The notes beneath the pieces were generated by a model. That model did not search any database and was not told where the DNA came from. It saw only the letters and a program-made list of their open reading frames with translations. A stretch of 64,000 bases of DNA from NCBI GenBank assembly GCA_024641985.1, contig JAHEBZ010000003.1, positions 124,001-188,000 of the forward strand, in the 5' to 3' direction. Below, one piece after another: positions 47,588 to 56,663 of this stretch. The stretch is from Rhodoluna sp. (GTDB lineage Bacteria > Actinomycetota > Actinomycetes > Actinomycetales > Microbacteriaceae). The position numbers and the translations under genes were made by a program. The stretch's first letter is position 1. Every line of letters starts with the position of its first letter.

Positions 47588-49444
47588 ATGGCTGGCAAAA
47601 TAAGTGCTCGCGACATCGAAGAGGTTAAGTCGCGTATCAACATCGCGGATGTTATTTCTGAATACGTCGCACTTAGGCCCGCGAGTGTTGGTTCGTTAAA
47701 AGGCCTATGCCCATTTCACGACGAAAAATCACCCTCTTTCAATGTTCGCCCAGTTCAGGGTTTTTATCACTGCTTCGGCTGTGGTGAAGGCGGCGATGTC
47801 TATAAGTTTGTTCAACAAATGGATTCGATTTCGTTCTACGAGGCCGTAGAAAAGCTGGCTTCCAGAGTTGGCTTCGCATTAACCTACGAAGAAGGCGGCG
47901 CCAGCCCAGACACCGGCCAGCGCAACCGCATCCTAGAGGCCAACGCCGCGGCCTCGACGTTTTATCGGGCACAGCTCATGACAGACGCCGCAATACCGGG
48001 CCGGGATTTCTTGAAGGGTAGAGGTTTCGACAAGGCTGCCGCCGATCACTTCGAAATTGGTTTTGCGCCGAAAGGCTGGAACGGTCTATACGATCACTTG
48101 AGCGGGCTGGGGTTCACATTAGAAGAGCTTTTGGCCGCCGCTCTGGTCACAAAATCTGAGCGCGGGGCCTACGACAAGTTTCGTGGCCGACTCATTTGGC
48201 CCATAAAAGACAGCACTGGCCAGGTGATTGGCTTCGGAGCTCGCAAGCTGTTCGACGACGATAATGGCCCAAAATATTTGAACACCAGCGATACCCTGGT
48301 CTATCACAAGAGTCAGGTTTTATACGGCATCGATTTGGCAAAAAAGGATATCTCCAAAAAGCAACAGGTAGTTGTGGTCGAAGGCTACACCGACGTTATG
48401 GCTTGCCACCTGGCCGGCATAACCACGGCCGTTGCAACTTGCGGAACAGCCTTCGGAGATGACCACATCCGAACTTTGAATCGAATGCTAAGCGCCGACC
48501 GCGATGTGCCGGCCGAAGTGATTTTCACTTTTGACCCTGATGCGGCTGGCCAAAAGGCTGCCATGCGGGCGTTTACTGATTCACATAAATTCAACGCACA
48601 AACGTTTGTCGCAATTGGGCCAGAAGGCCTAGATCCCTGTGATTTACGCTCCCAAAAAGGCGACGAAGCCGTGCAACTGATGATCGAAAAGAAAAAACCT
48701 TTATTTGAATTTGCAATTCTTCAAAAGATATCCAAATTTGATCTAGCAACTATTGAAGGTCGGGTTGGGGCCGCAAGGGCGGCGGCTCCCGTTGTTGCTT
48801 CAATTCGCGATGCGGCTATGCGCCCGGCATACATCAGAGAGTTAGCGGGCTGGGTAAACCTTGATGGCAATGAAGTTGCCTCAATAGTAGATTCGGTAGC
48901 CAAGAAAGTGCGAAGCGACTCGGTTGCCTTGCTCCGCCGCGACAACCTAGCATCAAACGACGAGCAGCAGGCGGCTCGTGAACAAGATCAGCCAATAAAT
49001 CTCAACGATCCAATTGTTCGTTTCGAGCGTCAAGTTCTTGAGGTTCTGCTGCAGATTCCCGAGTCCCTGCAAGTCGAACAACTCGTTCAACTCGTTCGAG
49101 CGGGCTTCAGCCAACCTAAGCACAACGCAATTTTGGTCGCCATAGGGTCGTCTGCATCTGCGCTACACGATGCGAACTGGCTACAAACAATCAAAGCGTC
49201 TTGCTCCGAAGAGCAAATGGGCTTGCTTCGCGAGATAGCGGCACAACCGCTGCCGGCAGCCGACAACGAGGGGCTCAAGAAATACGGCCAGGGTGTGATC
49301 GCAAGAGCTCTAATTAATGTTCTCGCTCGCCAAAAGGCCGATTTGCTTGCCGAACTGCGCCGCGTTGAACCTGGTTCAGAACAGGCGGCAAAAGTGCAAC
49401 AAGCTTTGATGGCTGTCGAGCAACAAAGAAGAGCGTTGCAATAA
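47588..49444 (+). CDS. dnaG: DNA primase DnaG
   Basis: Makes RNA primers at the fork. The 618-residue protein has the CHC2 zinc finger (Cys41, His44, Cys62, Cys65), the RNA polymerase domain with the TOPRIM motifs VVVVEGYTDVMA and TFDPDAAGQKA, and a C-terminal helicase-binding domain (about 460-618). The ATG of the next gene overlaps its stop. dgt-dnaG is a conserved actinobacterial pair. Confidence 0.96.
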   Translation: MAGKISARDIEEVKSRINIADVISEYVALRPASVGSLKGLCPFHDEKSPSFNVRPVQGFYHCFGCGEGGDVYKFVQQMDSISFYEAVEKLASRVGFALTYEEGGASPDTGQRNRILEANAAASTFYRAQLMTDAAIPGRDFLKGRGFDKAAADHFEIGFAPKGWNGLYDHLSGLGFTLEELLAAALVTKSERGAYDKFRGRLIWPIKDSTGQVIGFGARKLFDDDNGPKYLNTSDTLVYHKSQVLYGIDLAKKDISKKQQVVVVEGYTDVMACHLAGITTAVATCGTAFGDDHIRTLNRMLSADRDVPAEVIFTFDPDAAGQKAAMRAFTDSHKFNAQTFVAIGPEGLDPCDLRSQKGDEAVQLMIEKKKPLFEFAILQKISKFDLATIEGRVGAARAAAPVVASIRDAAMRPAYIRELAGWVNLDGNEVASIVDSVAKKVRSDSVALLRRDNLASNDEQQAAREQDQPINLNDPIVRFERQVLEVLLQIPESLQVEQLVQLVRAGFSQPKHNAILVAIGSSASALHDANWLQTIKASCSEEQMGLLREIAAQPLPAADNEGLKKYGQGVIARALINVLARQKADLLAELRRVEPGSEQAAKVQQALMAVEQQRRALQ

Positions 49445-50373
49445 TGACCGTGTTTATAGCGCAAGGCCCAGAAGCTAATCAAAAATACGAAAAATTCATC
49501 ATCGCCGGAGGGGCCGAGGTTGGTGCTTCGGTTGCAGATTCGACGGCACTAATTTGGCATGACTACAGCGCCCCACTTGAACTATTGCAAACCCTCGAAG
49601 CGAACCCGCAGATTGCTTGGGTGCAATTACCATTCGCCGGCGTTGATAATTTTGCAGCGGTTCTGAAGTGGATAGCTGAAAACCGCTCCGGCCTGATAGT
49701 GACCTCGGCTAAGGGGGCCTATAGCGAGCCAGTTGCCGAGCACGCTCTTATGTTGGCGCTAGCCCTAGGCAGAGCTATACCTGAGCGGGTTCGAGCCAAA
49801 ACCTGGGGTGACAAATTTGCAAAAAGTTTGTTCGACGCAGAAATCCTGATTATTGGTGGGGGAGGCATCACGGCAGAGCTAATTCGACTGCTCAATCCGT
49901 TTAGGCCAAGAATTACGGTTATCAGACGCAACCCCGCCTCGATGTCGTCAGTAGAAACTGTTGCCAGCTCGGAAGAGTTGCATCAATATTTGCCCAATGC
50001 AGATTTTGTTTTTGTATGCGCGGCATTAACTGATGAGACACGCGGGATGTTCAACAAGCAGACCTTTGCCCTGATGAAGCCCTCTGCCTATTTTGTGAAC
50101 ATAGCAAGAGGCGGTTTGGTTGTCACCGATGACCTGATCTGGGCGCTAAACCAAAAAATAATTGCCGGCGCCGGAGTCGACGTTACTGACCCAGAGCCAC
50201 TGCCTGAATCAAACGCATTGTGGGATGCGCCGAACATCATCATCACGCCACACACCGCCGACACACCGCAGATGATTTACCGAATGTTCGGTGAAAGAAT
50301 TCGACAAAACGTTAGCGCCTTTGTAGCTTCAGAGCAACCAATTGGTCGAGTTGATCTCAAATTGGGCTATTAG
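49444..50373 (+). CDS. D-isomer specific 2-hydroxyacid dehydrogenase family protein
   Basis: A 309-residue NAD(P)-dependent oxidoreductase. The nucleotide motif is GGGGITAELI (about 139-148), and the catalytic Arg, Glu and His sit in NIARGGLVV, DPEPLPESNALW and ITPHTADT. The overall pattern is complete, so it is likely active. The substrate (glyoxylate, hydroxypyruvate, a phosphoglycerate or another 2-hydroxy acid) cannot be told. ATG 49444 overlaps the dnaG stop, an unusual neighbour for this family, so they may share a transcript without a shared function. Confidence 0.88.
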   Translation: MTVFIAQGPEANQKYEKFIIAGGAEVGASVADSTALIWHDYSAPLELLQTLEANPQIAWVQLPFAGVDNFAAVLKWIAENRSGLIVTSAKGAYSEPVAEHALMLALALGRAIPERVRAKTWGDKFAKSLFDAEILIIGGGGITAELIRLLNPFRPRITVIRRNPASMSSVETVASSEELHQYLPNADFVFVCAALTDETRGMFNKQTFALMKPSAYFVNIARGGLVVTDDLIWALNQKIIAGAGVDVTDPEPLPESNALWDAPNIIITPHTADTPQMIYRMFGERIRQNVSAFVASEQPIGRVDLKLGY

Positions 50374-50459
50374 TTCGTAAAGTCAACAACTAATCTCGCT
50401 CAGTTGGCAACGGGGCTCGATATTTTTTGGTATTGTTGTCAAGTTGCGAAAGCAACTAA

Positions 50460-50535
50460 TCCTCGGTAGCTCAATTGGCAGAGCAATCGGCTGTTAACCG
50501 ATAGGTTCTTGGTTCGAGTCCAAGCCGGGGAGCCA
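50460..50535 (+). tRNA. tRNA-Asn(GTT)
   Basis: Full cloverleaf: acceptor TCCTCGG pairs with CCGGGGA (one G-T pair), anticodon stem ATCGG/CCGAT around CTGTTAA (anticodon GTT), T arm with GGTTCGAGTCC, discriminator G and encoded CCA at 50533-50535. It reads AAC and AAU. It lies between the dehydrogenase and a histidine-kinase-like gene; no terminator stem follows. Confidence 0.95.
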
Positions 50536-50560
50536 TTCTTTCTGAACATCAGGAGGCCAC

Positions 50561-51829
50561 ATGATCAAGTGGATCCAAGAAAACAAATGGCTCTCAAGCA
50601 TCCTGCTGGCATCTTTCTCACTTCTTCTTTTTGGCGGATTAGACACCGTTAATCAAGGGTTTGCGGCCCTTGCATTAAATTTTTTGCTAGCACTAAGTGT
50701 GTTGTTTGCCGCCACAATCCCAATCGCATCAATCTTTTCGTTAGCACTGTCAGTTGCAACTGTAATTTACCTGCATCTAGATCCATTGATGGGCGGCCTC
50801 ACCGCAGTTATGGCCACGATCACACTGGCGGCTTTTAGCAACCGGCTCATCCGAATTGTGGGACTGGTTTTATCAATTGGCTTTGGCATGACTGTTGCCT
50901 GGATTGTAGCCTTCGGCTCACCGCTTTATACTGACCTATTTGGCCTCACTGTTCGCACGGCTGTCGGCCGCATTTCAGCACTTGCACTCATCGGCAGCTT
51001 GGTTTTTATTGTCAACATTTTTGCGTATTTGCTTGGCAGATATTCATTTGTTTCGCTCACGCACGTTGGCACTAGAACTGATCGACTTTTTGTTCGAGAG
51101 GAAGCCAGCAAATTGGCACTCGAAATCGCTGAACAGAACGAACGTTTTGGCATCGCAAGAGACATCAGTGAGTTAATTATTCAAAAAGTCGCCGCAGTGA
51201 TTAGCCTCACCGAAGGTGGGCAATACGCGGCTAGGGTAGACCCAAACTCAGCTAGCAGATCGCTAGACCGAATCGCTCAAAGCGCGCGGGCGGCACACAC
51301 CGAACTTAGGCGTCTTTTCGACATGCTCAATAAAACCCGTCAAGTTTCGGCCGCTCCGCCCGGCTTGCGTGAGCTAGATGCCTTAGTGGTGCTTTACCGT
51401 GAGCTCGGCTACAACGCCTATTTGCGAAACGAAGGTAAGCCCTTCGAATTAAATGAGGGCGCACAGCTTGCGCTTTATCGCATCATCTTCGATGCCTTAG
51501 AAAATGTTCAACAGAACTGCCCAATTGGCACCGATGTTTCAATCGACCTGAGTTGGGTTGAGGAAGGCATGCAGGTTCTTTTTAAAGACAATGGCATCGA
51601 AGTTGCCAATCGAACCAAAGTTCTTGAGATTGGCGATGCCATGGGATACACAGCCGAAGAAGATCTGCAATCGCTCATCGAGCCAGTGGTGGGCAAGGGC
51701 ATTACGGCCATGAGGGAGCGCGCGGCACTCTATGCGGGCGGCATCGAAGCGACAAAAGTGCCTGGTGTCGGCTTTACAGTTTCCGCCATTTTCCCACACC
51801 TCAAATCCCTCGGCGCAGAACAGGCTTAG
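50561..51829 (+). CDS. Histidine-kinase-like membrane protein, phosphoacceptor His missing
   Basis: A 422-residue protein with about six N-terminal membrane helices (about 12-160), then a DHp-like helix and a C-terminal HATPase domain of the NarL/DesK type. Where such kinases have IARELHD, this one has IARDISE, so the His is Ser203. The ATPase part is intact: RIIFDALENVQQ (N box), KDNGIEVAN (D-x-G) and GKGITAMRERAALYAGG (G2-like). AGGAG precedes ATG 50561. It is followed two bases later by a response regulator gene. It may be a non-catalytic sensor that controls its partner without phosphotransfer, or use another residue. Confidence 0.75.
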   Translation: MIKWIQENKWLSSILLASFSLLLFGGLDTVNQGFAALALNFLLALSVLFAATIPIASIFSLALSVATVIYLHLDPLMGGLTAVMATITLAAFSNRLIRIVGLVLSIGFGMTVAWIVAFGSPLYTDLFGLTVRTAVGRISALALIGSLVFIVNIFAYLLGRYSFVSLTHVGTRTDRLFVREEASKLALEIAEQNERFGIARDISELIIQKVAAVISLTEGGQYAARVDPNSASRSLDRIAQSARAAHTELRRLFDMLNKTRQVSAAPPGLRELDALVVLYRELGYNAYLRNEGKPFELNEGAQLALYRIIFDALENVQQNCPIGTDVSIDLSWVEEGMQVLFKDNGIEVANRTKVLEIGDAMGYTAEEDLQSLIEPVVGKGITAMRERAALYAGGIEATKVPGVGFTVSAIFPHLKSLGAEQA

Positions 51830-51831
51830 CA

Positions 51832-52506
51832 TTGGCTCTTGATCTGCGTGTGGCTCTTATCGACGGTGACCCAGACATCCGTTTCGGTCGACGATTGTTA
51901 ATTGATTCTCAAACTGATCTCAAAGTTGTGCTCGAAGATGACTCCGCTGATTCGGCGCTCGAGCGATTGCCAAATGCGCTCGTTGACGTAATTGTTCTCG
52001 ACCACCGAATTAAAGGCATGGATGGCATTCGCTTGGCCCAAAAGTTAATCGAAGGTTACCTTTCGGTTGCAGCCAAAGTGCCTGCATTGATAATGACCGG
52101 GCCATACTTCAGCCCAGAGCTTCAATTAGCCTCAATTGCCGCCGGTGCTACCGACTTGGTGACCCAAGAGTCTGGTCCCGATGAATTGTTAAAAGCCATA
52201 AGAAGTACTGCCTCGAAAGATGATCAGCCAAACTTTCGTGAACTCCGAAAATTCTTGCAAGATGCTAAAGATGTCGAATTCGACATTCCTGATCTTTTGG
52301 TTCGATTAGGCACGTTGAATCAACGTGAGGCTGAAGTTTTGGAGTTTTTCGAGCTAGGCCATGATGATGAAGAGATTGCGGCACTTTTGGCTACGCCTCA
52401 ATATCGAGTTAGGCAAGTTCTAGGTTCAGTAATCGCAAAATGTGGTTTCGCAACCAGGTCTCAGCTGTTCCTAAGCCTCAACCGAGCTGGCCGATTCCGT
52501 GGCTAA
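51832..52506 (+). CDS. LuxR/NarL-type response regulator, conserved Lys replaced
   Basis: A 224-residue regulator. The receiver domain (about 5-125) has the acidic pair in IDGDPD (Asp11, Asp13), the acceptor Asp57 in VIVLDHRI and Thr89 in MTGP. The Lys that contacts the phosphate in normal receivers is Gln112 (LVTQESGP). A LuxR-type helix-turn-helix follows (about 160-215, LNQREAEVLEFFELGHDDEEIAALLA). It is preceded by the His-less kinase and overlaps azlC by eight bases. Signal output may not follow canonical phosphorylation. Confidence 0.8.
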   Translation: MALDLRVALIDGDPDIRFGRRLLIDSQTDLKVVLEDDSADSALERLPNALVDVIVLDHRIKGMDGIRLAQKLIEGYLSVAAKVPALIMTGPYFSPELQLASIAAGATDLVTQESGPDELLKAIRSTASKDDQPNFRELRKFLQDAKDVEFDIPDLLVRLGTLNQREAEVLEFFELGHDDEEIAALLATPQYRVRQVLGSVIAKCGFATRSQLFLSLNRAGRFRG

Positions 52507-53182
52507 ATCGGCTTTGATCTCAACCTCGATGGGCGTTGGCCTCGCCACGGGTCTCTATGGCATTTCGTTCGGTGCGCTTTCAGTAGCCTCGGGTCTCGAC
52601 GTTTTACAAACCCAAGTCCTATCACTTCTTATGTTTTCTGGTGGTTCGCAATTCGCTTTCATTGGCGTAATAGCAGCGTCTGGAATTGGGGGAGTTGGAG
52701 TCGGAGCTGCAATTGTTTCGGCCTGGCTTTTGGGAATCAGAAATGGTTTCTATGCCGTTCGAATGGCTCCCATCTTGAATCGAATAGGCCTAGCAAAGCT
52801 CTTGCCTGCATTGTTGACTATTGACGAATCGACAGCCGTTGCTGCCGCGCAAGCCGACGAGGGCGATCAAAAGAAGGGCTTTTGGTATACCGGGTTAGCG
52901 GTTTTCGTATTTTGGAACATAGCCACGTTGATCGGCGCATTCTTGGGTGATGCAATTGGCGACCCCAAAGCCTGGGGCCTAGATGCCGCTGCGGCGGCCG
53001 CTTTCCTGGGTTTGATTTGGCCACGACTGGTCGAACGTCAGTCGCTTGCGGTGGCTGCGATTGCAATGGTTATAGCGGTGAGCCTAACCCCAGCGCTCCC
53101 TGCGGGAGTTCCGGTTTTAGTTGCCGGTGCAGTTGCAATTGCGTTCGGTGCACTTAATCTCTTGGCGGTTAAAGTCAAATGA
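52499..53182 (+). CDS. azlC: AzlC family branched-chain amino acid exporter, large subunit
   Basis: AzlC works with AzlD to export branched-chain amino acids and analogues. The 227-residue protein has about six or more membrane helices and the family pattern GISFGALSVASGL (about 20-32), LLMFSGGSQFAFIGV (about 42-56), and LGIRNGFYAVRMAPIL (about 78-93). GTG 52499 overlaps the regulator gene and its stop overlaps azlD, so all four genes from 50561 are probably one unit. Confidence 0.9.
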   Translation: MAKSALISTSMGVGLATGLYGISFGALSVASGLDVLQTQVLSLLMFSGGSQFAFIGVIAASGIGGVGVGAAIVSAWLLGIRNGFYAVRMAPILNRIGLAKLLPALLTIDESTAVAAAQADEGDQKKGFWYTGLAVFVFWNIATLIGAFLGDAIGDPKAWGLDAAAAAAFLGLIWPRLVERQSLAVAAIAMVIAVSLTPALPAGVPVLVAGAVAIAFGALNLLAVKVK

Positions 53183-53493
53183 TTATCAATCTTTGGGCCG
53201 GAATCATCTTGGCAAGCTTGGCCGTGTATTCATGGAAGATTATTGGCTTCTTGGTACCAAGTTCTGTCTTGAACCGACCAATCGTAAGTCGAACAGCTGC
53301 ACTTCTCACTGTTGCCCTGTTGTCGGCGTTGCTTGGAATTCAAGGTTTCACAGAAAATTCAAGCTTCGTAATCGACGCTAGGCTTCCGGCACTTGCGGTG
53401 GGGGCGATTCTGCTCTTCTTAAGGGTGCCGTTCATCGTAATGGTCATTGCGGCGGCAGCAACGGCAGCCCTGTGGCGTCTATTCTTTGGCTAG
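53179..53493 (+). CDS. azlD: AzlD family branched-chain amino acid exporter, small subunit
   Basis: The 104-residue partner of AzlC with three to four membrane helices (about 4-24, 37-55, 61-82 and 82-103) and the RLPALAVGAILLFLRVPFIVMVI segment in the second half (split across helices). ATG 53179 overlaps the azlC stop (ATGA). Its stop overlaps that of the convergent def gene within CTAG. Confidence 0.85.
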   Translation: MIINLWAGIILASLAVYSWKIIGFLVPSSVLNRPIVSRTAALLTVALLSALLGIQGFTENSSFVIDARLPALAVGAILLFLRVPFIVMVIAAAATAALWRLFFG

Positions 53494-54056
53494 GCTTCCA
53501 AGTTGTCTCGCCCTGGCAACCAGCTCAGGCCAGGTTTTCCCCAGCCGTTGTCGGCAATAATGTCAGTCGATATTTCTTTCCAGGGCTCGGCAAGTCGGTT
53601 CACATAAAGAATTCCGTCCAAGTGGTCGAATTCATGCTGAAAAATGCGCGCGTACCAACCGGTTGCTGAGATGTCTACAGGGTTTTGATTCAAGTCAACA
53701 CCAATGATGCGCACCGCGTCGGCTCGCTTTAGCGGAAATCGCTCGCCTGGCACTGAGAGGCAACCTTCAATTTCGGTGTCTTCGTCGGCTGGTTCGTCAA
53801 CTATTGAACCCAACTCAATTTGAGGGTTGATAATCACACCGCGCCGTTCGTTACCGTCGTCATCGGGGTAATCGTATGTGAAGATTCGCAGACCAACGCC
53901 AATTTGAGGGGCTGCCAAACCAACGCCAGGCGCTTTATCCATGGTTTCAAACATATCTGCGACAAGTTGATTGAGTTCTGCGTCGAAAACGCTAACTTCG
54001 TCTGCGCGCCTATGCAGCACGGGTTCGCCTGTGATCACTATCGGTTTAATTGCCAT
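53490..54056 (-). CDS. def: Peptide deformylase
   Basis: Removes the formyl group from nascent proteins. The 188-residue protein has all three motifs: GVGLAAPQIG (about 44-53), EGCLSVPGE with the Cys ligand (about 97-105) and QHEFDHLDG with the two His ligands (about 141-149). It is slightly longer than E. coli Def (169). It stands alone on the minus strand, convergent with azlD. Confidence 0.95.
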   Translation of the reverse strand: MAIKPIVITGEPVLHRRADEVSVFDAELNQLVADMFETMDKAPGVGLAAPQIGVGLRIFTYDYPDDDGNERRGVIINPQIELGSIVDEPADEDTEIEGCLSVPGERFPLKRADAVRIIGVDLNQNPVDISATGWYARIFQHEFDHLDGILYVNRLAEPWKEISTDIIADNGWGKPGLSWLPGRDNLEA

Positions 54057-54135
54057 GGCTTAAATTTACTCGCTCAAGTTAGAAAGATTTGGCAAGACCT
54101 GTTGTTAGAGTCGAGATGAAGCAAATAGGAGATTC

Positions 54136-55023
54136 ATGGCCTCGGGTGAACTGATACGCATTACAGCGATTCTGCTGGCGGCTCTTGGCGCCGTGGCCTT
54201 GGCCTTTGGGGCGCAGTTGCAAAACGATGCAGTTGGGCACGAAAAAAAGAATCGAGCCAAAGGCGCGTTGAGTTTCAAGCAAATGCGCTCGCTTTTGGCG
54301 CGGCCAAGATGGCTCGCAGGCACCGCACTAATGGTGGTTGCAATTGTTTTTCAACTTACCTCGCTTGGCCTGGCTCCCATCATCGTTGTTCAGCCGGTAG
54401 GTGCGATCGCACTCGTGATCACTTCGCTCGTGAATGCACGTTCGACAAAGACGAAGCTGAGCAAACCAACGATTCTGGCTGTCTTGTTGTGCACGCTTGG
54501 TATTGGAGCATTCGTTGCGATGGCATCTGGTGTAGCAAAGGAAGTGGAGCTTACTGACGATCGGTTGCGCGAAGTTTTGCTGGTGTTGGTAGTTATTCTG
54601 GCAATCTTCGCAGTCCTGTTCGTATTTTTTTCCAGGCGAATCAATGCCCTCACCTATATTCTTGGCGCAGGCATTCTTTACGGGTTCGTGGCCACGCTCG
54701 CCAAGGTCGTTATTCAGCGCATTTTCCAGGGCGATTTTGAATGGTTAACCGTTCTTTGCCTGGTTGGCCTTGTTGCCGCTGTGGCCCTTGGTGGTTGGTT
54801 TGTGCAAAACGCGTATGCGTCTGGTCCGCCTGACTTAGTTATAGCCGGCCTAACCGTTATCGACCCCCTTGTTGCGGTTTCAATCGGCATCGTTATTCTC
54901 GGTGAGGCTCAGCAAGCTGATCTCTCCACGATGGTTGGTTTTGGCTTCAGCGCAATCATCGCGGTGTCTGGCGTATATCTTCTTTCGAAGGTGCATCCCG
55001 AAGTTCATAAACGCGTCAATTAG
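54136..55023 (+). CDS. DMT superfamily transporter, NIPA-like
   Basis: A 295-residue protein with about nine or ten membrane helices. After helix 1 (TAILLAALGAVALAFGAQLQNDAV) come two blocks with the pattern of DMT/NIPA proteins, for example LAPIIVVQPVGAIALVITSLV (in two parts) and GPPDLVIAGLTVIDPLVAVSIGIVILGE. NIPA relatives carry magnesium, other DMT members carry metabolites, so substrate is open. AGGAG precedes ATG 54136. It is followed by a glycosyltransferase with a 72-base gap. Confidence 0.75.
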   Translation: MASGELIRITAILLAALGAVALAFGAQLQNDAVGHEKKNRAKGALSFKQMRSLLARPRWLAGTALMVVAIVFQLTSLGLAPIIVVQPVGAIALVITSLVNARSTKTKLSKPTILAVLLCTLGIGAFVAMASGVAKEVELTDDRLREVLLVLVVILAIFAVLFVFFSRRINALTYILGAGILYGFVATLAKVVIQRIFQGDFEWLTVLCLVGLVAAVALGGWFVQNAYASGPPDLVIAGLTVIDPLVAVSIGIVILGEAQQADLSTMVGFGFSAIIAVSGVYLLSKVHPEVHKRVN

Positions 55024-55095
55024 CCTGTTTAGTGGCTAATTGCGATAAAATTTAGCCATCGGGTTACCGTGATTTTCCCCTAACGAGAGCTCAAA

Positions 55096-56556
55096 TTGAC
55101 CGAATCTGCCGTTAAGCCACTCAAGATTGTTATTGGCTGCGACACCTTCCCGCCTGACATCAACGGCGCAGCTCGTTTTGCTGAGCGACTTGCCGGCGGA
55201 TTAGCCCGCCACGGCCACGAGGTTCACATAGTGGCGGCTGCCTTCGATTCAAATTTCGGTTCGTTTACCGAGATCCACGACGGCCAATCCATGACAGTTC
55301 ACCGCATACACAGCTATCGAATACCGCAACACAAAACTCTTCGTTATGTTTGGCCCTTTACCCTCGAATCAAAAACCAACAAGCTGCTCGACCAAATCAA
55401 ACCCGATGCCGTGCACATTCAATCGCATCTCATCATGGGCCGATACTTGGTGAAGAGCGCTAAGAGGCGTGGAATCAGGCTTCTGGCCACCAACCACATC
55501 ATGCCTGAAAACTTGATCAAATACTCGGTCATTATTCCGGGGTGGCTCGAGAAAACCGTCATGAAGGCAGCCTGGCGCGACGCCGGTCGCATTCTGCGTA
55601 AGGTCGATTTCATCACCACCCCAACCAGGCGAGCAGCCGAGTTGCTTGAATCTGCGGCTGGAGTAACCGGAGTTCTTGCAATCAGTTGTGGCATCGATGC
55701 TTCGAAGTTCGCTAATACCACTCCTACTTCAAATGCCCAGCCTCGAATTTTGTTTTTAGGCCGCCTAGATTTCGAAAAGCACATTCACAATCTCCTAAAA
55801 GCGGTCGCAATGTTACCGCGGTCTCTGAACACTCAAGTTGAGATTGTTGGAGACGGTGGCGAACGAAAATATCTCGAAAACCTGGCCATCGAATTGGGTA
55901 TTTCCAAGCAGGTTAAGTTCTTGGGGCACATCAGCGAGCAAGAGCTTCCAAAGGCATACGAGCGAGCAACTCTTTTTGCCATGCCGTCAATTGCCGAGCT
56001 TCAGAGCATCGCAACTATGGAGGCTATGGCTTCAGGCCGCCCGGTGGTTGCAGCTAATGCAATGGCGCTGCCGCACCTGGTGCACGACGGAGACAACGGG
56101 TATTTGTTTGAACCCGAGGACGTTGTCGAGTTCTCTCAGAAGTTAAGGGCCATTTTGACGGCCCAGCAAGCCGAACTTGATCGGCTATCTGAGAACTCAT
56201 TGCACCTCATCCAAGCGCACGATATTGAACGCACGCTGGCAATCTTCGAAGGCCTTTATCGCGGAGATAGCGACTCGCAGCGCACCAGCGATGACAATAG
56301 CGCCGATTATGCACTGCCAATTGGCAAACTCAGCGAATCACTGCATAACCGCGTAGAGGCGCTTCGTGAGCGCGCTCGAGGGCTGCGTGGCTCTGCCCAA
56401 GAGGTGCGTGTTGAGGTTCGTGAAAAACTCGATGACCTTCGTGACGAGGTAAAAGAAAAACTCGATGATGTGCGCGACGAAGTAATAGAAAAACTCGTTG
56501 ATGTGCGAAGCGCCGTAAAGAAGGCTGCGGAGCGAATTCGGTCAGATGAAGACTAG
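55096..56556 (+). CDS. Glycosyltransferase family 4 with 11-residue repeat tail
   Basis: A GT-B enzyme of 486 residues. N-terminal motifs are IVIGCDTFPPDINGAARF (about 12-28) and GLARHGHEVHIVAAAF; the C-terminal sugar-nucleotide site has the EX7E motif in AELQSIATMEAMASGRPVV (about 297-312). It resembles lipid or phosphatidylinositol mannosyl/glucosyl transferases (PimB, MGS), but acceptor and sugar are not determined. After about residue 400 an extra tail has hendecad repeats (EKLDDLRDEVK and variants) that predict an amphipathic or coiled-coil helix, perhaps for membrane binding. The start is TTG 55096, with GAGAG upstream. Confidence 0.85.
   Translation: MTESAVKPLKIVIGCDTFPPDINGAARFAERLAGGLARHGHEVHIVAAAFDSNFGSFTEIHDGQSMTVHRIHSYRIPQHKTLRYVWPFTLESKTNKLLDQIKPDAVHIQSHLIMGRYLVKSAKRRGIRLLATNHIMPENLIKYSVIIPGWLEKTVMKAAWRDAGRILRKVDFITTPTRRAAELLESAAGVTGVLAISCGIDASKFANTTPTSNAQPRILFLGRLDFEKHIHNLLKAVAMLPRSLNTQVEIVGDGGERKYLENLAIELGISKQVKFLGHISEQELPKAYERATLFAMPSIAELQSIATMEAMASGRPVVAANAMALPHLVHDGDNGYLFEPEDVVEFSQKLRAILTAQQAELDRLSENSLHLIQAHDIERTLAIFEGLYRGDSDSQRTSDDNSADYALPIGKLSESLHNRVEALRERARGLRGSAQEVRVEVREKLDDLRDEVKEKLDDVRDEVIEKLVDVRSAVKKAAERIRSDED
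56422..56520 (+). repeat. Three tandem 33-base repeats in the glycosyltransferase tail
   Basis: Units at 56422-56454, 56455-56487 and 56488-56520, each starting GAAAAACTCG and coding for E-K-L-x-D-x-R-x-x-V-x. The DNA units share most bases, so they probably arose by recent duplication. Confidence 0.75.
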
Positions 56557-56583
56557 GCTTATTGTTTCAAACTGATACAACAG

Positions 56584-56660
56584 GTGGCGTTAGCTCAGCT
56601 GGTTAGAGCAGCGGACTCATAATCCGTCGGTCGTGGGTTCAAGTCCCACACGCCGCACCA
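56584..56660 (+). tRNA. tRNA-Met(CAT), elongator type
   Basis: Acceptor GTGGCGT pairs with ACGCCGC (one G-T pair), anticodon stem GCGGA/TCCGT around CTCATAA (anticodon CAT), T arm GTGGGTTCAAGTCCCAC, encoded CCA at 56658-56660. The loop CTCATAA and the paired first acceptor base fit elongator Met better than initiator Met; a tRNA-Ile2 with lysidine cannot be fully excluded. Confidence 0.85.
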
Positions 56661-56663
56661 AAA

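Noticed and set aside
56584-56660. tRNA-Ile2 (CAT with lysidine) or initiator tRNA-Met
   Set aside because: The first acceptor pair is intact, unlike initiator tRNA, and the loop and arms look like elongator Met; a tRNA-Ile2 covariance score would settle it.
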